A DNA stretch of 43,038 nt, taken from NCBI GenBank assembly GCA_028282405.1, contig JANQIA010000381.1:1-43038 (forward strand), written 5' to 3'. The translations under genes were made by a program, and so were the position numbers. The stretch is from Rhodovibrionaceae bacterium. Lineage in GTDB: Bacteria > Pseudomonadota > Alphaproteobacteria > Kiloniellales > DSM-21159. The notes below the pieces were generated by a model, which saw nothing but the letters and a program-made list of their open reading frames with translations, made no database searches and was not told where the DNA came from. Below, piece by piece: positions 35,329 to 42,152 of this stretch (within the stretch, counting starts at the first letter, position 1; every line of letters starts with the position of its first letter).

Positions 35329-35370
35329 GGCGCAAACTCGCGCGGTTGTCGGGGAACGAAGCAGCCAGCC

Positions 35371-35400
35371 GGGGCCTGGCGCCCCGAGAGCGCCGGCCCC
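35371..35400. other. GC-rich stem-loop between cytochrome c and gph genes
   Basis: GGGGCC-T-GGCGC (35371-35382) pairs with GCGCC-GGCCCC (35390-35400) across a 7-nt loop with one bulged T, just downstream of the cytochrome c stop on the minus strand. It lacks a U-run, so it may be a weak terminator or an mRNA-stabilising structure. Confidence 0.4.
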
Positions 35401-35409
35401 AGTGTTCGG

Positions 35410-35799
35410 CTACTGAGCGGTCGCTTCCTTCAGGTAAGCGATCACGTTCACCACATCCTCTTCCTTCTTGAGGCCGGCGAACGCCATCCGGTTACCTTTG
35501 ATGTAACCCTTGGGGTCCTGAAGGTACGCGCCAATGGTCTCCTCGTCCCAGACAATACCGGAAGCGGCCATCGCCTTGGAGTAGCGGAAACCGTCAACGG
35601 CGCCGGCCTCACGGCCGAAGATGCCGACAAGATGCGGCCCGACGCGGTTCTGCTCTTTGTTCACCACGTGGCAGGCCTTGCACTTGCGAAAGACCTTCTC
35701 GCCTGCGGCGACATCGCCTGCAGCCAAGCTCGGCGCAGCAAAACCGACGGAAAGCAGGGCGCCAAAGACGCTTGCCGTTACCAATGTCCCAAAACGCAT
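35410..35799 (-). CDS. Periplasmic cytochrome c (class I, c2/c550-like)
   Basis: A 129-residue exported monohaem cytochrome. The signal peptide ends near residue 27 (SLA-AGDV). The haem motif is C40-K-A-C43-H44 and the likely axial Met is M105 in GNRMAFAGL, the family wording (KGxxMAFxGL). It carries electrons in the periplasm between the bc1 complex and an oxidase or another acceptor. A perfect GGAGGAGAAGG ribosome site precedes the ATG. It is divergent from the M24 gene with 220 bp between, in which I see no clear promoter. Confidence 0.94.
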   Translation of the reverse strand: MRFGTLVTASVFGALLSVGFAAPSLAAGDVAAGEKVFRKCKACHVVNKEQNRVGPHLVGIFGREAGAVDGFRYSKAMAASGIVWDEETIGAYLQDPKGYIKGNRMAFAGLKKEEDVVNVIAYLKEATAQ

Positions 35800-36019
35800 A
35801 CCTTCTCCTCCGGATTGTCGTTTATTGAACGAACGGCAAACTAGTATTTAGCCCCGGGCGTCTCCATGGGATCAAAGGTCTCACCGCTCGCGCCTCTTCC
35901 TGTGCCTTGCCGCTGTTCCGAACGCGTCAAGTCTCTTCGTTCCTGGCCAAGCCCACAGTGCTTAGCCCATTACCATCGCAGAAGCTAGACTGCCTGGTCC
36001 ATATGAAAAGGCTCGATAA

Positions 36020-37270
36020 ATGCCTCTTGAGAGCGCGCATGCCCTGTACCGCAGCAACAGTCCGCGCCAGCACGGCGCCATGGAGTTCTCCACGCCCCCC
36101 GTCGACCTCGACGCGGTGCGCCTTTACCGTCTAAACCGCCTCCGCGAGCAGTTGAAAGCGCGGGATTACGGCGGATTACTGTTGTTCGACCAGATCAACA
36201 CACGCTACGCCACCGACGCGACCAACATGCAGATCTGGTCTTCCCATTACGAGACGCGCTGCGCTTTCATCCCCACCGAAGGGCCGGTCGTGCTTTTCGA
36301 CTATGCCAATCACCCGCATCTGGCCGAGGACTTGCCGACGGTCGACGAGTACCGGGTGATGCCCTCCTTCTACTACTTCACCGCCGGCCCCCACGCCGAA
36401 ACGCGGGCCCGGCAATTCGGCGATCAGATCGCCGACCTCATGGCCAAGCACGGCGGCGGCAACAAGCGGCTCGCCGTCGACCGCCTGTCGCACCTCGGCA
36501 CCGACGCCATCCGCGCCCAAGGCATAGAGATCTTCGACGGCCTCGAGGTCGCCGAGCTGGCCCGCGCCATCAAGTCCGAAGAAGAGCTGACACTGATGCG
36601 GCGGGCGGTGGAGGTCTGCGAGGAGGGCATCGCCGCGATGCGCGAGGTCCTGGAGCCGGGCATCACCGAGAACGCGCTCTGGGCCAGGCTGCACGAAGCC
36701 AACATCCGCTTGGGCGGCGAGTGGATCGAGACCCGCCTGCTCTCTTCCGGCCCGCGCACCAACCCCTGGTTCCGCGAATGCTCCATGCGCGAGATCGAGC
36801 GCGGCGACATGGTCAGCTTCGACACCGACCTGATCGGCCCCTATGGCTATTGCGCCGACATCTCCCGCGCCTGGGTCTGCGGCGACAGGCCGAGCGACGA
36901 GCAGCGCCGGCTCTACGCCATGTCCTACGCCCAGATCCAGCACAACAAGTCGATCTTGAAAGCGGGCAAGAGCTTCCGGGAGGTGGTCGAAGAGAGCTGG
37001 CCCATTCCCGAGGAGTTCCTGTCCAACCGCTACGGCAGCGCCCTGCACGGCGTCGGCCTCGCCGACGAGTACCCCTCGATCAAGCACCAGGCCGACTTCC
37101 CGATCAAAGGCTACGACGGCGTGCTCCAGGCCGGCATGACCCTCTGCGTCGAGTCCTTCATCGGCGTCGCGGGCGGCAAGGAGGGGGTCAAGCTGGAAGA
37201 GCAGGTGCTGATCACCGAAGACGGCATCGAACAGCTCTCCCGCTATCCCATGGAAGAAAGCTGGCTGTAA
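36020..37270 (+). CDS. dddP: DddP-like M24-fold protein (candidate DMSP lyase)
   Basis: A 416-residue creatinase/aminopeptidase-fold protein. It matches DddP, the M24-family DMSP lyase, in wording (RDYGGLLLFDQINTRYATDA, GGEWIETRLLSSGPRTNPWF, FDTDLIGPYGYCADISR, ALHGVGLADE). From memory of RlDddP, its metal ligands D295, D297, D307, H371, E406, E421 and catalytic Y366 and D377 correspond to D268, D270, D280, H343, E378, E393, Y338 and D349. The internal spacings are the same except for one residue between D280 and H343. Ordinary Xaa-Pro peptidases do not share the flanking motifs, but tested activity exists only for a few marine members, so the symbol is provisional. The start is ATG 36020 (AAAAGG upstream) or ATG 36080. 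Monocistronic. Confidence 0.78.
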   Translation: MPLESAHALYRSNSPRQHGAMEFSTPPVDLDAVRLYRLNRLREQLKARDYGGLLLFDQINTRYATDATNMQIWSSHYETRCAFIPTEGPVVLFDYANHPHLAEDLPTVDEYRVMPSFYYFTAGPHAETRARQFGDQIADLMAKHGGGNKRLAVDRLSHLGTDAIRAQGIEIFDGLEVAELARAIKSEEELTLMRRAVEVCEEGIAAMREVLEPGITENALWARLHEANIRLGGEWIETRLLSSGPRTNPWFRECSMREIERGDMVSFDTDLIGPYGYCADISRAWVCGDRPSDEQRRLYAMSYAQIQHNKSILKAGKSFREVVEESWPIPEEFLSNRYGSALHGVGLADEYPSIKHQADFPIKGYDGVLQAGMTLCVESFIGVAGGKEGVKLEEQVLITEDGIEQLSRYPMEESWL

Positions 37271-37301
37271 GCTCCGGCTGCGGACTGCACCGCACCACAA
37301 A

Positions 37302-37429
37302 CTGTCATCCCGGCCAAGGGATGCACGCCAGTGCAGACCGCGAGCCGGGATCCATTCGTCAGCTTGCGCCTGTCGAACGACGGTCCGCGCCCAGTCCTAC
37401 CATGGACCCCGGATCAGGTCCGGGGTGAC
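37302..37429. repeat. 128-bp structured intergenic repeat, copy A
   Basis: It begins CTGTCATCCCGGCCAAGGG and ends with ACCCCGGA-N5-TCCGGGGT followed by GAC. A second copy of the same length lies at 38694. Internal pairing: ATCCCGGC with GCCGGGAT (8 bp) encloses TGCAC-GCCA-GTGCA; the right arm is the 8-bp ACCCCGGA/TCCGGGGT hairpin. The ends GTCATCCCGG and CCGGGGTGAC are themselves inverted at 9 of 10 positions. It resembles REP/MITE-like intergenic elements of Rhodospirillaceae. It lies 31 bp after the dddP-like gene and 35 bp from the LysR stop. Confidence 0.85.
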
Positions 37430-37464
37430 AATCATGGGCGCGGCAAATGCCGGTGTACCTCCTC

Positions 37465-38370
37465 TCACGTCGCTGCCGGCTCCTCGGCAGCGAAGAGCGC
37501 GCGGAAAACGGCGGCAGCTCGGTCCAAACGACGCCCTTTGCGCCAGGCCATGCCCACGTCCAGGGTCGGTAGCGTCTCGACCAGCGCCCGCCGCTCGACG
37601 CGCAGGCCGTCCACCGTCCAGGGGCGATAGACCACGTCGCTCAACACGGTGATAGCGAGTCCGCTCGCCACCATGTTGCGCACCGCCTCGATGGAGATCG
37701 ACTCGAACGCAACCCGCGGGCGGATGCCGTGGCGCTTCCAGATCGACTGAGCCTGGCGCCCGGCCTCGTCGGCCTTGAGCAGCACCATGGGGTGCTCTGC
37801 CAGGTCGGCGAGGCGGACAGAGGCTTGCGCCGCGAGTGGATGGCCGGCTGCGGTCCATAGCCTGCGCGGCGAGCGATGGAAGGTCAGGGTGCGCAGCTCG
37901 GCGCCATGCTCGAGGTTCGAAGTCAAGAGCAGCGCGAGATCGATATCGCCGGAGAGCAGCATGGCTTCGAGCTCCGCCCGGTCGGCCTCGACCAGCTCGA
38001 CTTCGATGGCAGGATGGGCGCGGCGGAGCTGCGCCAGTTTCGGAAAGAGAAAGTAGCTGGAGAGCGTGAAGGTCACCCCGAGCTTGAGCCGCCCGGCCAC
38101 CGGATCCTCGCTCTTGCGTACGCTGGCGAAGGCCTGAGCCACTTGGTCCTGAATGGCGCGGGCATGGGCCAGCAGTGCGTGGCCCTCACGGGTCAGCAGG
38201 AGGCCGCTCGACTTCCGCTCGAAGAGGCTGACACCGAGCAACGCTTCGAGATCGCGCAGCGCCAGGGTCATGGCTGACTGGGAGACGTTGACGGCGCGCG
38301 CCGCCGCTGAGACCTGCCCCGCCTCCGCGGCGGCGAGAAAGTAGCGAAGCTGCTTCAGAGTGAAGGCCAT
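37465..38370 (-). CDS. LysR-family transcriptional regulator
   Basis: A 301-residue LTTR. The N-terminal winged HTH is LKQLRYFLAAAEAGQVSAAA, then VSQSAMTLALRDLEALLGVS, and is followed by a periplasmic-binding-like effector domain with GRLKLGVTFTLSSYF and LASGLAITVLSDVVYRPW. ATG 38370. The gene lies between two direct copies of a 128-bp repeat. It is divergent from a small open frame and lies downstream, in opposite orientation, of the dddP-like gene, so any of these could be a target. No effector can be inferred. Confidence 0.93.
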   Translation of the reverse strand: MAFTLKQLRYFLAAAEAGQVSAAARAVNVSQSAMTLALRDLEALLGVSLFERKSSGLLLTREGHALLAHARAIQDQVAQAFASVRKSEDPVAGRLKLGVTFTLSSYFLFPKLAQLRRAHPAIEVELVEADRAELEAMLLSGDIDLALLLTSNLEHGAELRTLTFHRSPRRLWTAAGHPLAAQASVRLADLAEHPMVLLKADEAGRQAQSIWKRHGIRPRVAFESISIEAVRNMVASGLAITVLSDVVYRPWTVDGLRVERRALVETLPTLDVGMAWRKGRRLDRAAAVFRALFAAEEPAAT

Positions 38371-38382
38371 TGGAAAAACTCA

Positions 38383-38396
38383 TATTGATAACAATA
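38383..38396. promoter_or_regulatory. Candidate LysR operator
   Basis: TATTG-ATAA-CAATA is a perfect 5-bp dyad with a 4-bp spacer, 12 bp upstream of the LysR ATG in an AT-rich stretch that contrasts with the GC-rich surroundings. The position is typical for LTTR autoregulation and control of a divergent gene. Confidence 0.45.
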
Positions 38397-38481
38397 CGAT
38401 TGAATTTCCAATGCTCGACCGAGCCCGGTAAGTCAAGACTAGGACGTCACGCGCAAGACCTGAAGAGAAAGGACGCGGACG

Positions 38482-38658
38482 ATGGAAATCATGGCCTTCC
38501 TGTTCGGCGCGGCGGCGCGCCTGACCCCCGCTTCGGCCGAGGCAACGGTCGTTTGGCCGAACGAAGCGCTTGCCGGTGGAGAGACCGATCGGCGCAGGGA
38601 GCGCCCTGCCCGGCTCGAGGACTGGCCCGGCCACTGGGCCGTTACGAAGTACCTCTAA
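38482..38658 (+). CDS. Small open frame of doubtful status
   Basis: ATG 38482, preceded by AAAGGA, opens a 58-codon frame divergent from the LysR gene, with no resemblance I recognise. It starts MEIMAFLFGAAARLTPASAE and ends HWAVTKYL. A DNA stretch resembling its 3' end (CTGGCCCATCGAGAAGTACC, 38878-38897) recurs just beyond repeat copy B. Both may be remnants of a gene broken by repeat insertion or deletion. From 38659 to 38927 I see only repeat copy B and this stretch. Confidence 0.35.
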   Translation: MEIMAFLFGAAARLTPASAEATVVWPNEALAGGETDRRRERPARLEDWPGHWAVTKYL

Positions 38659-38693
38659 GGGGTGCCGCTCTCTTGCGTGGCCCCCACCACGGG

Positions 38694-38821
38694 CTGTCAT
38701 CCCGGCCAAGGGCTTCGCGTTAGCGAAGGCCGCGAGCCGGGATCCATTCAGCGGCCTGCGCCAGTCGTTCGATGGTCCGTGCCCAGGCGTTCCACGGACC
38801 CCGGATCAAGTCCGGGGTGAC
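38694..38821. repeat. 128-bp structured intergenic repeat, copy B
   Basis: Same length, orientation and ends as copy A at 37302. The outer stem ATCCCGGC/GCCGGGAT and right hairpin ACCCCGGA/TCCGGGGT are identical in sequence. The inner 16-nt hairpin has a different sequence, CTTCGC-GTTA-GCGAAG, but the same fold: both sides have changed together. Copies A and B are about 1.39 kb apart and flank the LysR gene and the small open frame, so recombination between them would delete both. Confidence 0.85.
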
Positions 38822-38927
38822 GATAGGGGATGTGGCAGGCTCGCGCCCAAGATCGGCCAGGGGAGTTGACCCAAGAGCTGGCCCATCGAGAAGTACCTCC
38901 AACGGAGCGTCCGCGTCTACGGAAGCC

Positions 38928-39383
38928 TCACCGCTTCCACTGCACCAGCAGCATGCCGGAGACGACCAGCAAGGCCCCGATCACGCGCTGCGGACTGATC
39001 GGCTGTTCCTTGTAGACGATGAAGCCGAAGTGATCGATCGCCAGGGAGGCGACGACGGCGCCGGCAACGGTGGTGGCGATGAAGGCCGCCGCGCCGAGCT
39101 TCGGTGCAATGGTGAGCGCGCTGAACACGAAGAAGGCGCCGAACAGGCCCCCGGTCCAGGCCCACCAGGGCGCCTGCGCCAGGCTGGACATCTGCGGGAC
39201 CGGCACCCGGGCCACCAGCATGAGGATGAAGAGAAAGGCGCTGGCCACCATGGTGTTGGTGAAGGCCGCCGTCAGTGGATGGCCGTTGTATTGGGCGATG
39301 GTGGCGTTGACGCCGGCCTGAATGGGCCCGGCAGCCCCGACCAGCAAAGCGATGAAGATCAGAAACAGGACCTCGAGCGACAT
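38928..39383 (-). CDS. DMT-family transporter (YdcZ/DUF606 type)
   Basis: A 151-residue membrane protein with five hydrophobic helices, characteristic of the half-size YdcZ branch of the drug/metabolite transporter superfamily. Typical segments are GPIQAGVNATIAQYNGHPLT, APWWAWTGGLFGAFFVFSAL, and a terminal VIGALLVVSGMLLVQWKR. Members probably work as dimers; substrates are mostly unknown. The start is ATG 39383 (MSLEVLFLIFIALL); upstream in-frame codons to 39440 do not look like part of the family. Downstream of it lie repeat B and the remnant-like stretch. Likely monocistronic. Confidence 0.9.
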   Translation of the reverse strand: MSLEVLFLIFIALLVGAAGPIQAGVNATIAQYNGHPLTAAFTNTMVASAFLFILMLVARVPVPQMSSLAQAPWWAWTGGLFGAFFVFSALTIAPKLGAAAFIATTVAGAVVASLAIDHFGFIVYKEQPISPQRVIGALLVVSGMLLVQWKR

Positions 39384-39530
39384 GGGCGGCTTCTCTTTCG
39401 GCTGGAACGCTGTTCGCATCCAACCTAGCGCTGCCGCCACGTCGCGCTAGCCTGGCAGTCGCACATGCAAGGCAGCTCAACGCCGTACGTATGGACGAAC
39501 CATCACCAAAGAGTGCGCCACCGCTCAGCG

Positions 39531-39713
39531 CTATCTGCTGGACTTCTTCTTTTGCTCTTCCGGGAAGAGCCACATGGCGAAGATCATGAAGGCGCCGAGC
39601 GCCAGCGCGACCCAGGGCGTGACCTCCTGCCCCGCCGCCGACTGAAAGTGAAACACGGCCGCTGCGGCAATGACCACGACGATGGAAATCATGATCTTGA
39701 ACTTGGCGGGCAT
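39531..39713 (-). CDS. Small two-helix membrane protein
   Basis: A 60-residue protein with two hydrophobic segments (IMISIVVVIAAAAVFHF and TPWVALALGAFMIFAMWLF) and a basic C-terminal tail (EEQKKKSSR). A strong GGAGGAA site precedes ATG 39713, which is why I accept it. It follows the 132-residue membrane protein by 36 bp on the same strand, so the two probably form a small operon. I do not recognise a family; a membrane-complex accessory role is only a guess. Confidence 0.72.
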   Translation of the reverse strand: MPAKFKIMISIVVVIAAAAVFHFQSAAGQEVTPWVALALGAFMIFAMWLFPEEQKKKSSR

Positions 39714-39749
39714 GGCGGGTTCCTCCCTAAGCTTGGTTGCAACGCGCGG

Positions 39750-40148
39750 CTAAGCGATCAGCGCGCGCGTCAGAATCGCGAGCAGGATGGCCTGGGCGGC
39801 GATCAGTGCGCAGAGACCGACCAGGCCGCCGGCGAGCTTTTGCGGCAGGCCCTGAAACAGCAGGGGTCCGCCGAGCAAGGCGAGGCCGGCGGCAATCAAT
39901 GCCGGGGCCCAGGCGGCGGCGAAGACGATAAAGCCGAGCAGCAGGATGGCGGTCAGCAGCAGGCTGGCGCTCGCCAGCAGCACCAAGGCCTTCCCGCCGA
40001 GGCCGCGTCTGGGCAGCGGCGCCTCGGCCAAAGGATAGCAACCGCTCAAGAGTGCGCCACCATAGCCCAGCAGCAAGCCGCAGGCCGCGGCGATGGCCAG
40101 ATGGTCCAGCGCCACCGTCTCGGGCAAGCCGATCACGGCCACTACCAC
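39750..40148 (-). CDS. Hydrophobic membrane protein of unknown function
   Basis: A 132-residue, very hydrophobic protein with about four TM segments (VALDHLAIAAACGLLLGYGG, ALVLLASASLLLTAILLLGF, APALIAAGLALLGGPLL, and VGLCALIAAQAILLAIL). There are only a few charged residues, mainly in the loop PLPRRGLGGK. The start is GTG 40148 with GGGAGGA just upstream. It is the first of a two-gene set with the 60-residue protein, divergent from the PanB-like gene. Not recognised. Confidence 0.7.
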   Translation of the reverse strand: MVVAVIGLPETVALDHLAIAAACGLLLGYGGALLSGCYPLAEAPLPRRGLGGKALVLLASASLLLTAILLLGFIVFAAAWAPALIAAGLALLGGPLLFQGLPQKLAGGLVGLCALIAAQAILLAILTRALIA

Positions 40149-40211
40149 GCGGTCCTCCCTGGGCGTTCTTGCAAGGCAAAGCCGAAACCCTCCCAGCCCC
40201 GCGGGCGAAGC

Positions 40212-40239
40212 TTGACCGACCGCGCGATATCACTAAACA
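40212..40239 (+). promoter_or_regulatory. Possible promoter of the PanB-like gene
   Basis: TTGACC (40212-40217) and TAAACA (40234-40239) are 16 bp apart and resemble -35 and -10 boxes. They sit in an abruptly AT-rich stretch (40225-40265) in which ATATCA occurs three times. Low certainty, since no expression data can be read. Confidence 0.35.
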
Positions 40240-40270
40240 TACTACTCATATATCATACATATCACAGGGA

Positions 40271-40297
40271 TGCCCGCGCCGCCAAGCGGCGCGGGCA
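40271..40297 (+). other. 12-bp perfect hairpin in the PanB-like leader
   Basis: TGCCCGCGCCGC (40271-40282) and its exact reverse complement (40286-40297) are separated by CAA, giving a very stable stem 43 nt before the ATG. No T-run follows, so it is not a classical terminator. Candidates are a stability element or a leader control structure. Confidence 0.6.
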
Positions 40298-40339
40298 GCA
40301 GATGCAAGCCGACAAGAGGCGGAAGGGAGACGCGAGGGC

Positions 40340-41218
40340 ATGCCCAAGGACAACGGCAGCGAAAAGAAGAAGCGGACGATCACCGAGATTCGGGACTCGA
40401 AGCACACCGGCGAAAAGATGGTCTATAGCTCCGTGCCCGACTACACCTCGGCGCGCTGGGCGGAGATGGCCGGTGTCGACGTCTGCGTGGTCGGCGACTC
40501 CCTGGCCATGGTGGCGCACGGCCATGCCAGCACCATCCCGGCCACCATGGACATGATGGTGATGCACGCGCAGGCCGTCCGCCGCGGCGCGCCGAAGACC
40601 TTCGTGCTCGGCTGCATGCCCTATCAGAGCTACAACACGGTCGATCGCGCCCTCGTCAATGCGACCCGCTTCATGCAGGACGCCGACTGCGACGCCGTGA
40701 AGCCGCAAGGCGGCAAGAGCCAGGCGCACATTCTCAAGGCGCTGGTCGATGCCGGCATTCCCACCGCCTCCCACATTGGGCTGACGCCGCACACCGTCGC
40801 CATGTTCGGCGGCTTCAAGATCCAGGGCCGCACTGCGGAGGCAGCCATCAAGATCCTGGAAGACGCGCTCGCCATCCAGGACGCCGGCTGCTTTATGCTG
40901 GAGTTCGAGGCCGTCCCCGCCCCCATCGCCAAGGTGATCTCGGAGCAGCTTGAGATCCCGACCATCGGCATTGGCGCGGGCGCCGGAACGGACGGGCAGA
41001 TCCTACTGTCCTATGACCTCTTGGGCGTTTTCACCGACTTCAAGCCGAAGTTCACCAAGCGCTATGCCAACCTCACCGAAGTCGCCGTGAAGGGCCTGTC
41101 GGATTACGTGCGCGAGGTTAAGGAAGGCAGCTTTCCGGACGACGATCACAGCTACGGCGTCAACGATGCGGAGTATGAGAAGTTCCTCGGCCTGCTGGAG
41201 AAGCGGCAGCAGCACTAG
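40340..41218 (+). CDS. PanB-like protein (ketopantoate hydroxymethyltransferase family) with altered active site
   Basis: A 292-residue TIM-barrel protein of the PanB family, whose standard member adds a hydroxymethyl group to 2-oxoisovalerate in pantothenate synthesis. Family wording is strong (VGDSLAMVAHGHASTI, SHIGLTPHTVAMFGG, PTIGIGAGAGTDGQIL, LEFEAVP). Against my recollection of E. coli PanB, D45 is kept as D53 and E181 has a counterpart in LEFEAVP. D84 (LADLPF) is Cys here (LGCMPY, C92), and E114 (VKIEGG) is Gln (VKPQGG, Q123). These contribute to metal binding and catalysis, so normal PanB activity is doubtful. No panC follows. ATG 40340 has GAGGGC upstream; longer in-frame codons are shadow. 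Converges on a GntR gene. Confidence 0.85.
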   Translation: MPKDNGSEKKKRTITEIRDSKHTGEKMVYSSVPDYTSARWAEMAGVDVCVVGDSLAMVAHGHASTIPATMDMMVMHAQAVRRGAPKTFVLGCMPYQSYNTVDRALVNATRFMQDADCDAVKPQGGKSQAHILKALVDAGIPTASHIGLTPHTVAMFGGFKIQGRTAEAAIKILEDALAIQDAGCFMLEFEAVPAPIAKVISEQLEIPTIGIGAGAGTDGQILLSYDLLGVFTDFKPKFTKRYANLTEVAVKGLSDYVREVKEGSFPDDDHSYGVNDAEYEKFLGLLEKRQQH

Positions 41219-41249
41219 AGCACCGGGAAGCGGTGACGGGCTATAGCGC

Positions 41250-41984
41250 TCACGGCCCCGCCGCAGACAGGGTTCGCGCACCGTAGGCGAGTGTCGAGCG
41301 GGTGAAGCGTTCCAGATAGTCGACCAAGGCGTCGGAGGCTGCCGCCGCGCCTGGCGCATCCCCGGCCGCGATACGACGCAACCGCTCGGCATGAAGCTTG
41401 GCGGCCAGCTTCAAGTCGCCGTGGCGCTCATAGTGTGTGTACCAGAAGCGCCGCGACAGCCCCTGCACCTGACCGATGACGTTATCCAGGATCTCGTTGT
41501 CAGCCGCTTCCGCCGTCAGGTCGTGAATCTCCTTCAGCATGGCCATGAAGGCCTTGCCGTCGCCCGACCTCGCCAGAGTCTCGAACGACTTTGCCAAGCT
41601 GCGCATGCGCTGGCGCTGCGCCTGGGTGGCCCGCCTGGCTGCGCCGACGACCATGAGGCGCTCCAGCTCGGCGCGCACTTCCAGCAGCTTGAGTTGTTGG
41701 TCGACGTTGATGTCGGTCACCATGACGCCGCGCTGCGGCAGGATGCTGACGAGCCCCTCGGTCGCGAGGCGCTGGAAGGCCCAGCGGATCGGGCTCCGCC
41801 CCAAACCGAGCTGCGTGCTGAGAGAGAGTTCCGAAACCAGGGTTCCGGCCGGAAGGTCCTGCAGGATGATCATCTCTTTCAAAAGCGCATAGGCGCTTTC
41901 CTGCTGCCCACCGCGTTTTTCGGAACCCTTGCCGTTCGGCACGAGCCTCTTCGCTGCGGGGCCTGACAGCTTGGCACGCACCAT
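41250..41984 (-). CDS. GntR-family regulator (FadR/FCD type)
   Basis: A 244-residue transcription factor with an N-terminal winged HTH (about 30-95: ALLKEMIILQDLPAGTLVSE, LGLGRSPIRWAFQRLATEGL, ILPQRGVMV) and an all-helical FCD effector domain (about 105-235) with LLEVRAELERLMVVGAAR and the His-containing segments MLKEIHDLT and KLHAERLRR that usually bind a metal and carboxylate. ATG 41984. It converges on the PanB-like gene (32 bp) and is divergent from the FAD oxidoreductase, with a perfect palindrome between the starts. It probably controls itself and the oxidoreductase. Confidence 0.92.
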   Translation of the reverse strand: MVRAKLSGPAAKRLVPNGKGSEKRGGQQESAYALLKEMIILQDLPAGTLVSELSLSTQLGLGRSPIRWAFQRLATEGLVSILPQRGVMVTDINVDQQLKLLEVRAELERLMVVGAARRATQAQRQRMRSLAKSFETLARSGDGKAFMAMLKEIHDLTAEAADNEILDNVIGQVQGLSRRFWYTHYERHGDLKLAAKLHAERLRRIAAGDAPGAAAASDALVDYLERFTRSTLAYGARTLSAAGP

Positions 41985-42091
41985 CCGTTCGATCGTCCCT
42001 CTCGTGTTGCATTCCGCGGCCTAGGCCAAGCCGGCCGTTGGCGGGTCTTCCACCCTTACCCTATTGCTGGACGGGTTATCGCTCAAGCTGG

Positions 42092-42110
42092 TTGACATCT
42101 AACATGTTAG
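42092..42110. promoter_or_regulatory. GntR operator candidate with -35 box
   Basis: CTAACATGTTAG (42099-42110) is a perfect 12-bp palindrome, 43 bp upstream of the oxidoreductase ATG and 115 bp upstream of the GntR start. TTGACA (42092-42097), a consensus -35 box, abuts it, so a bound regulator would block transcription. It suits the GntR dimer next door. Confidence 0.55.
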
Positions 42111-42152
42111 TTGAACATCATGCTCGCCACCGATCAGCCGGAGCGCCCAGCC

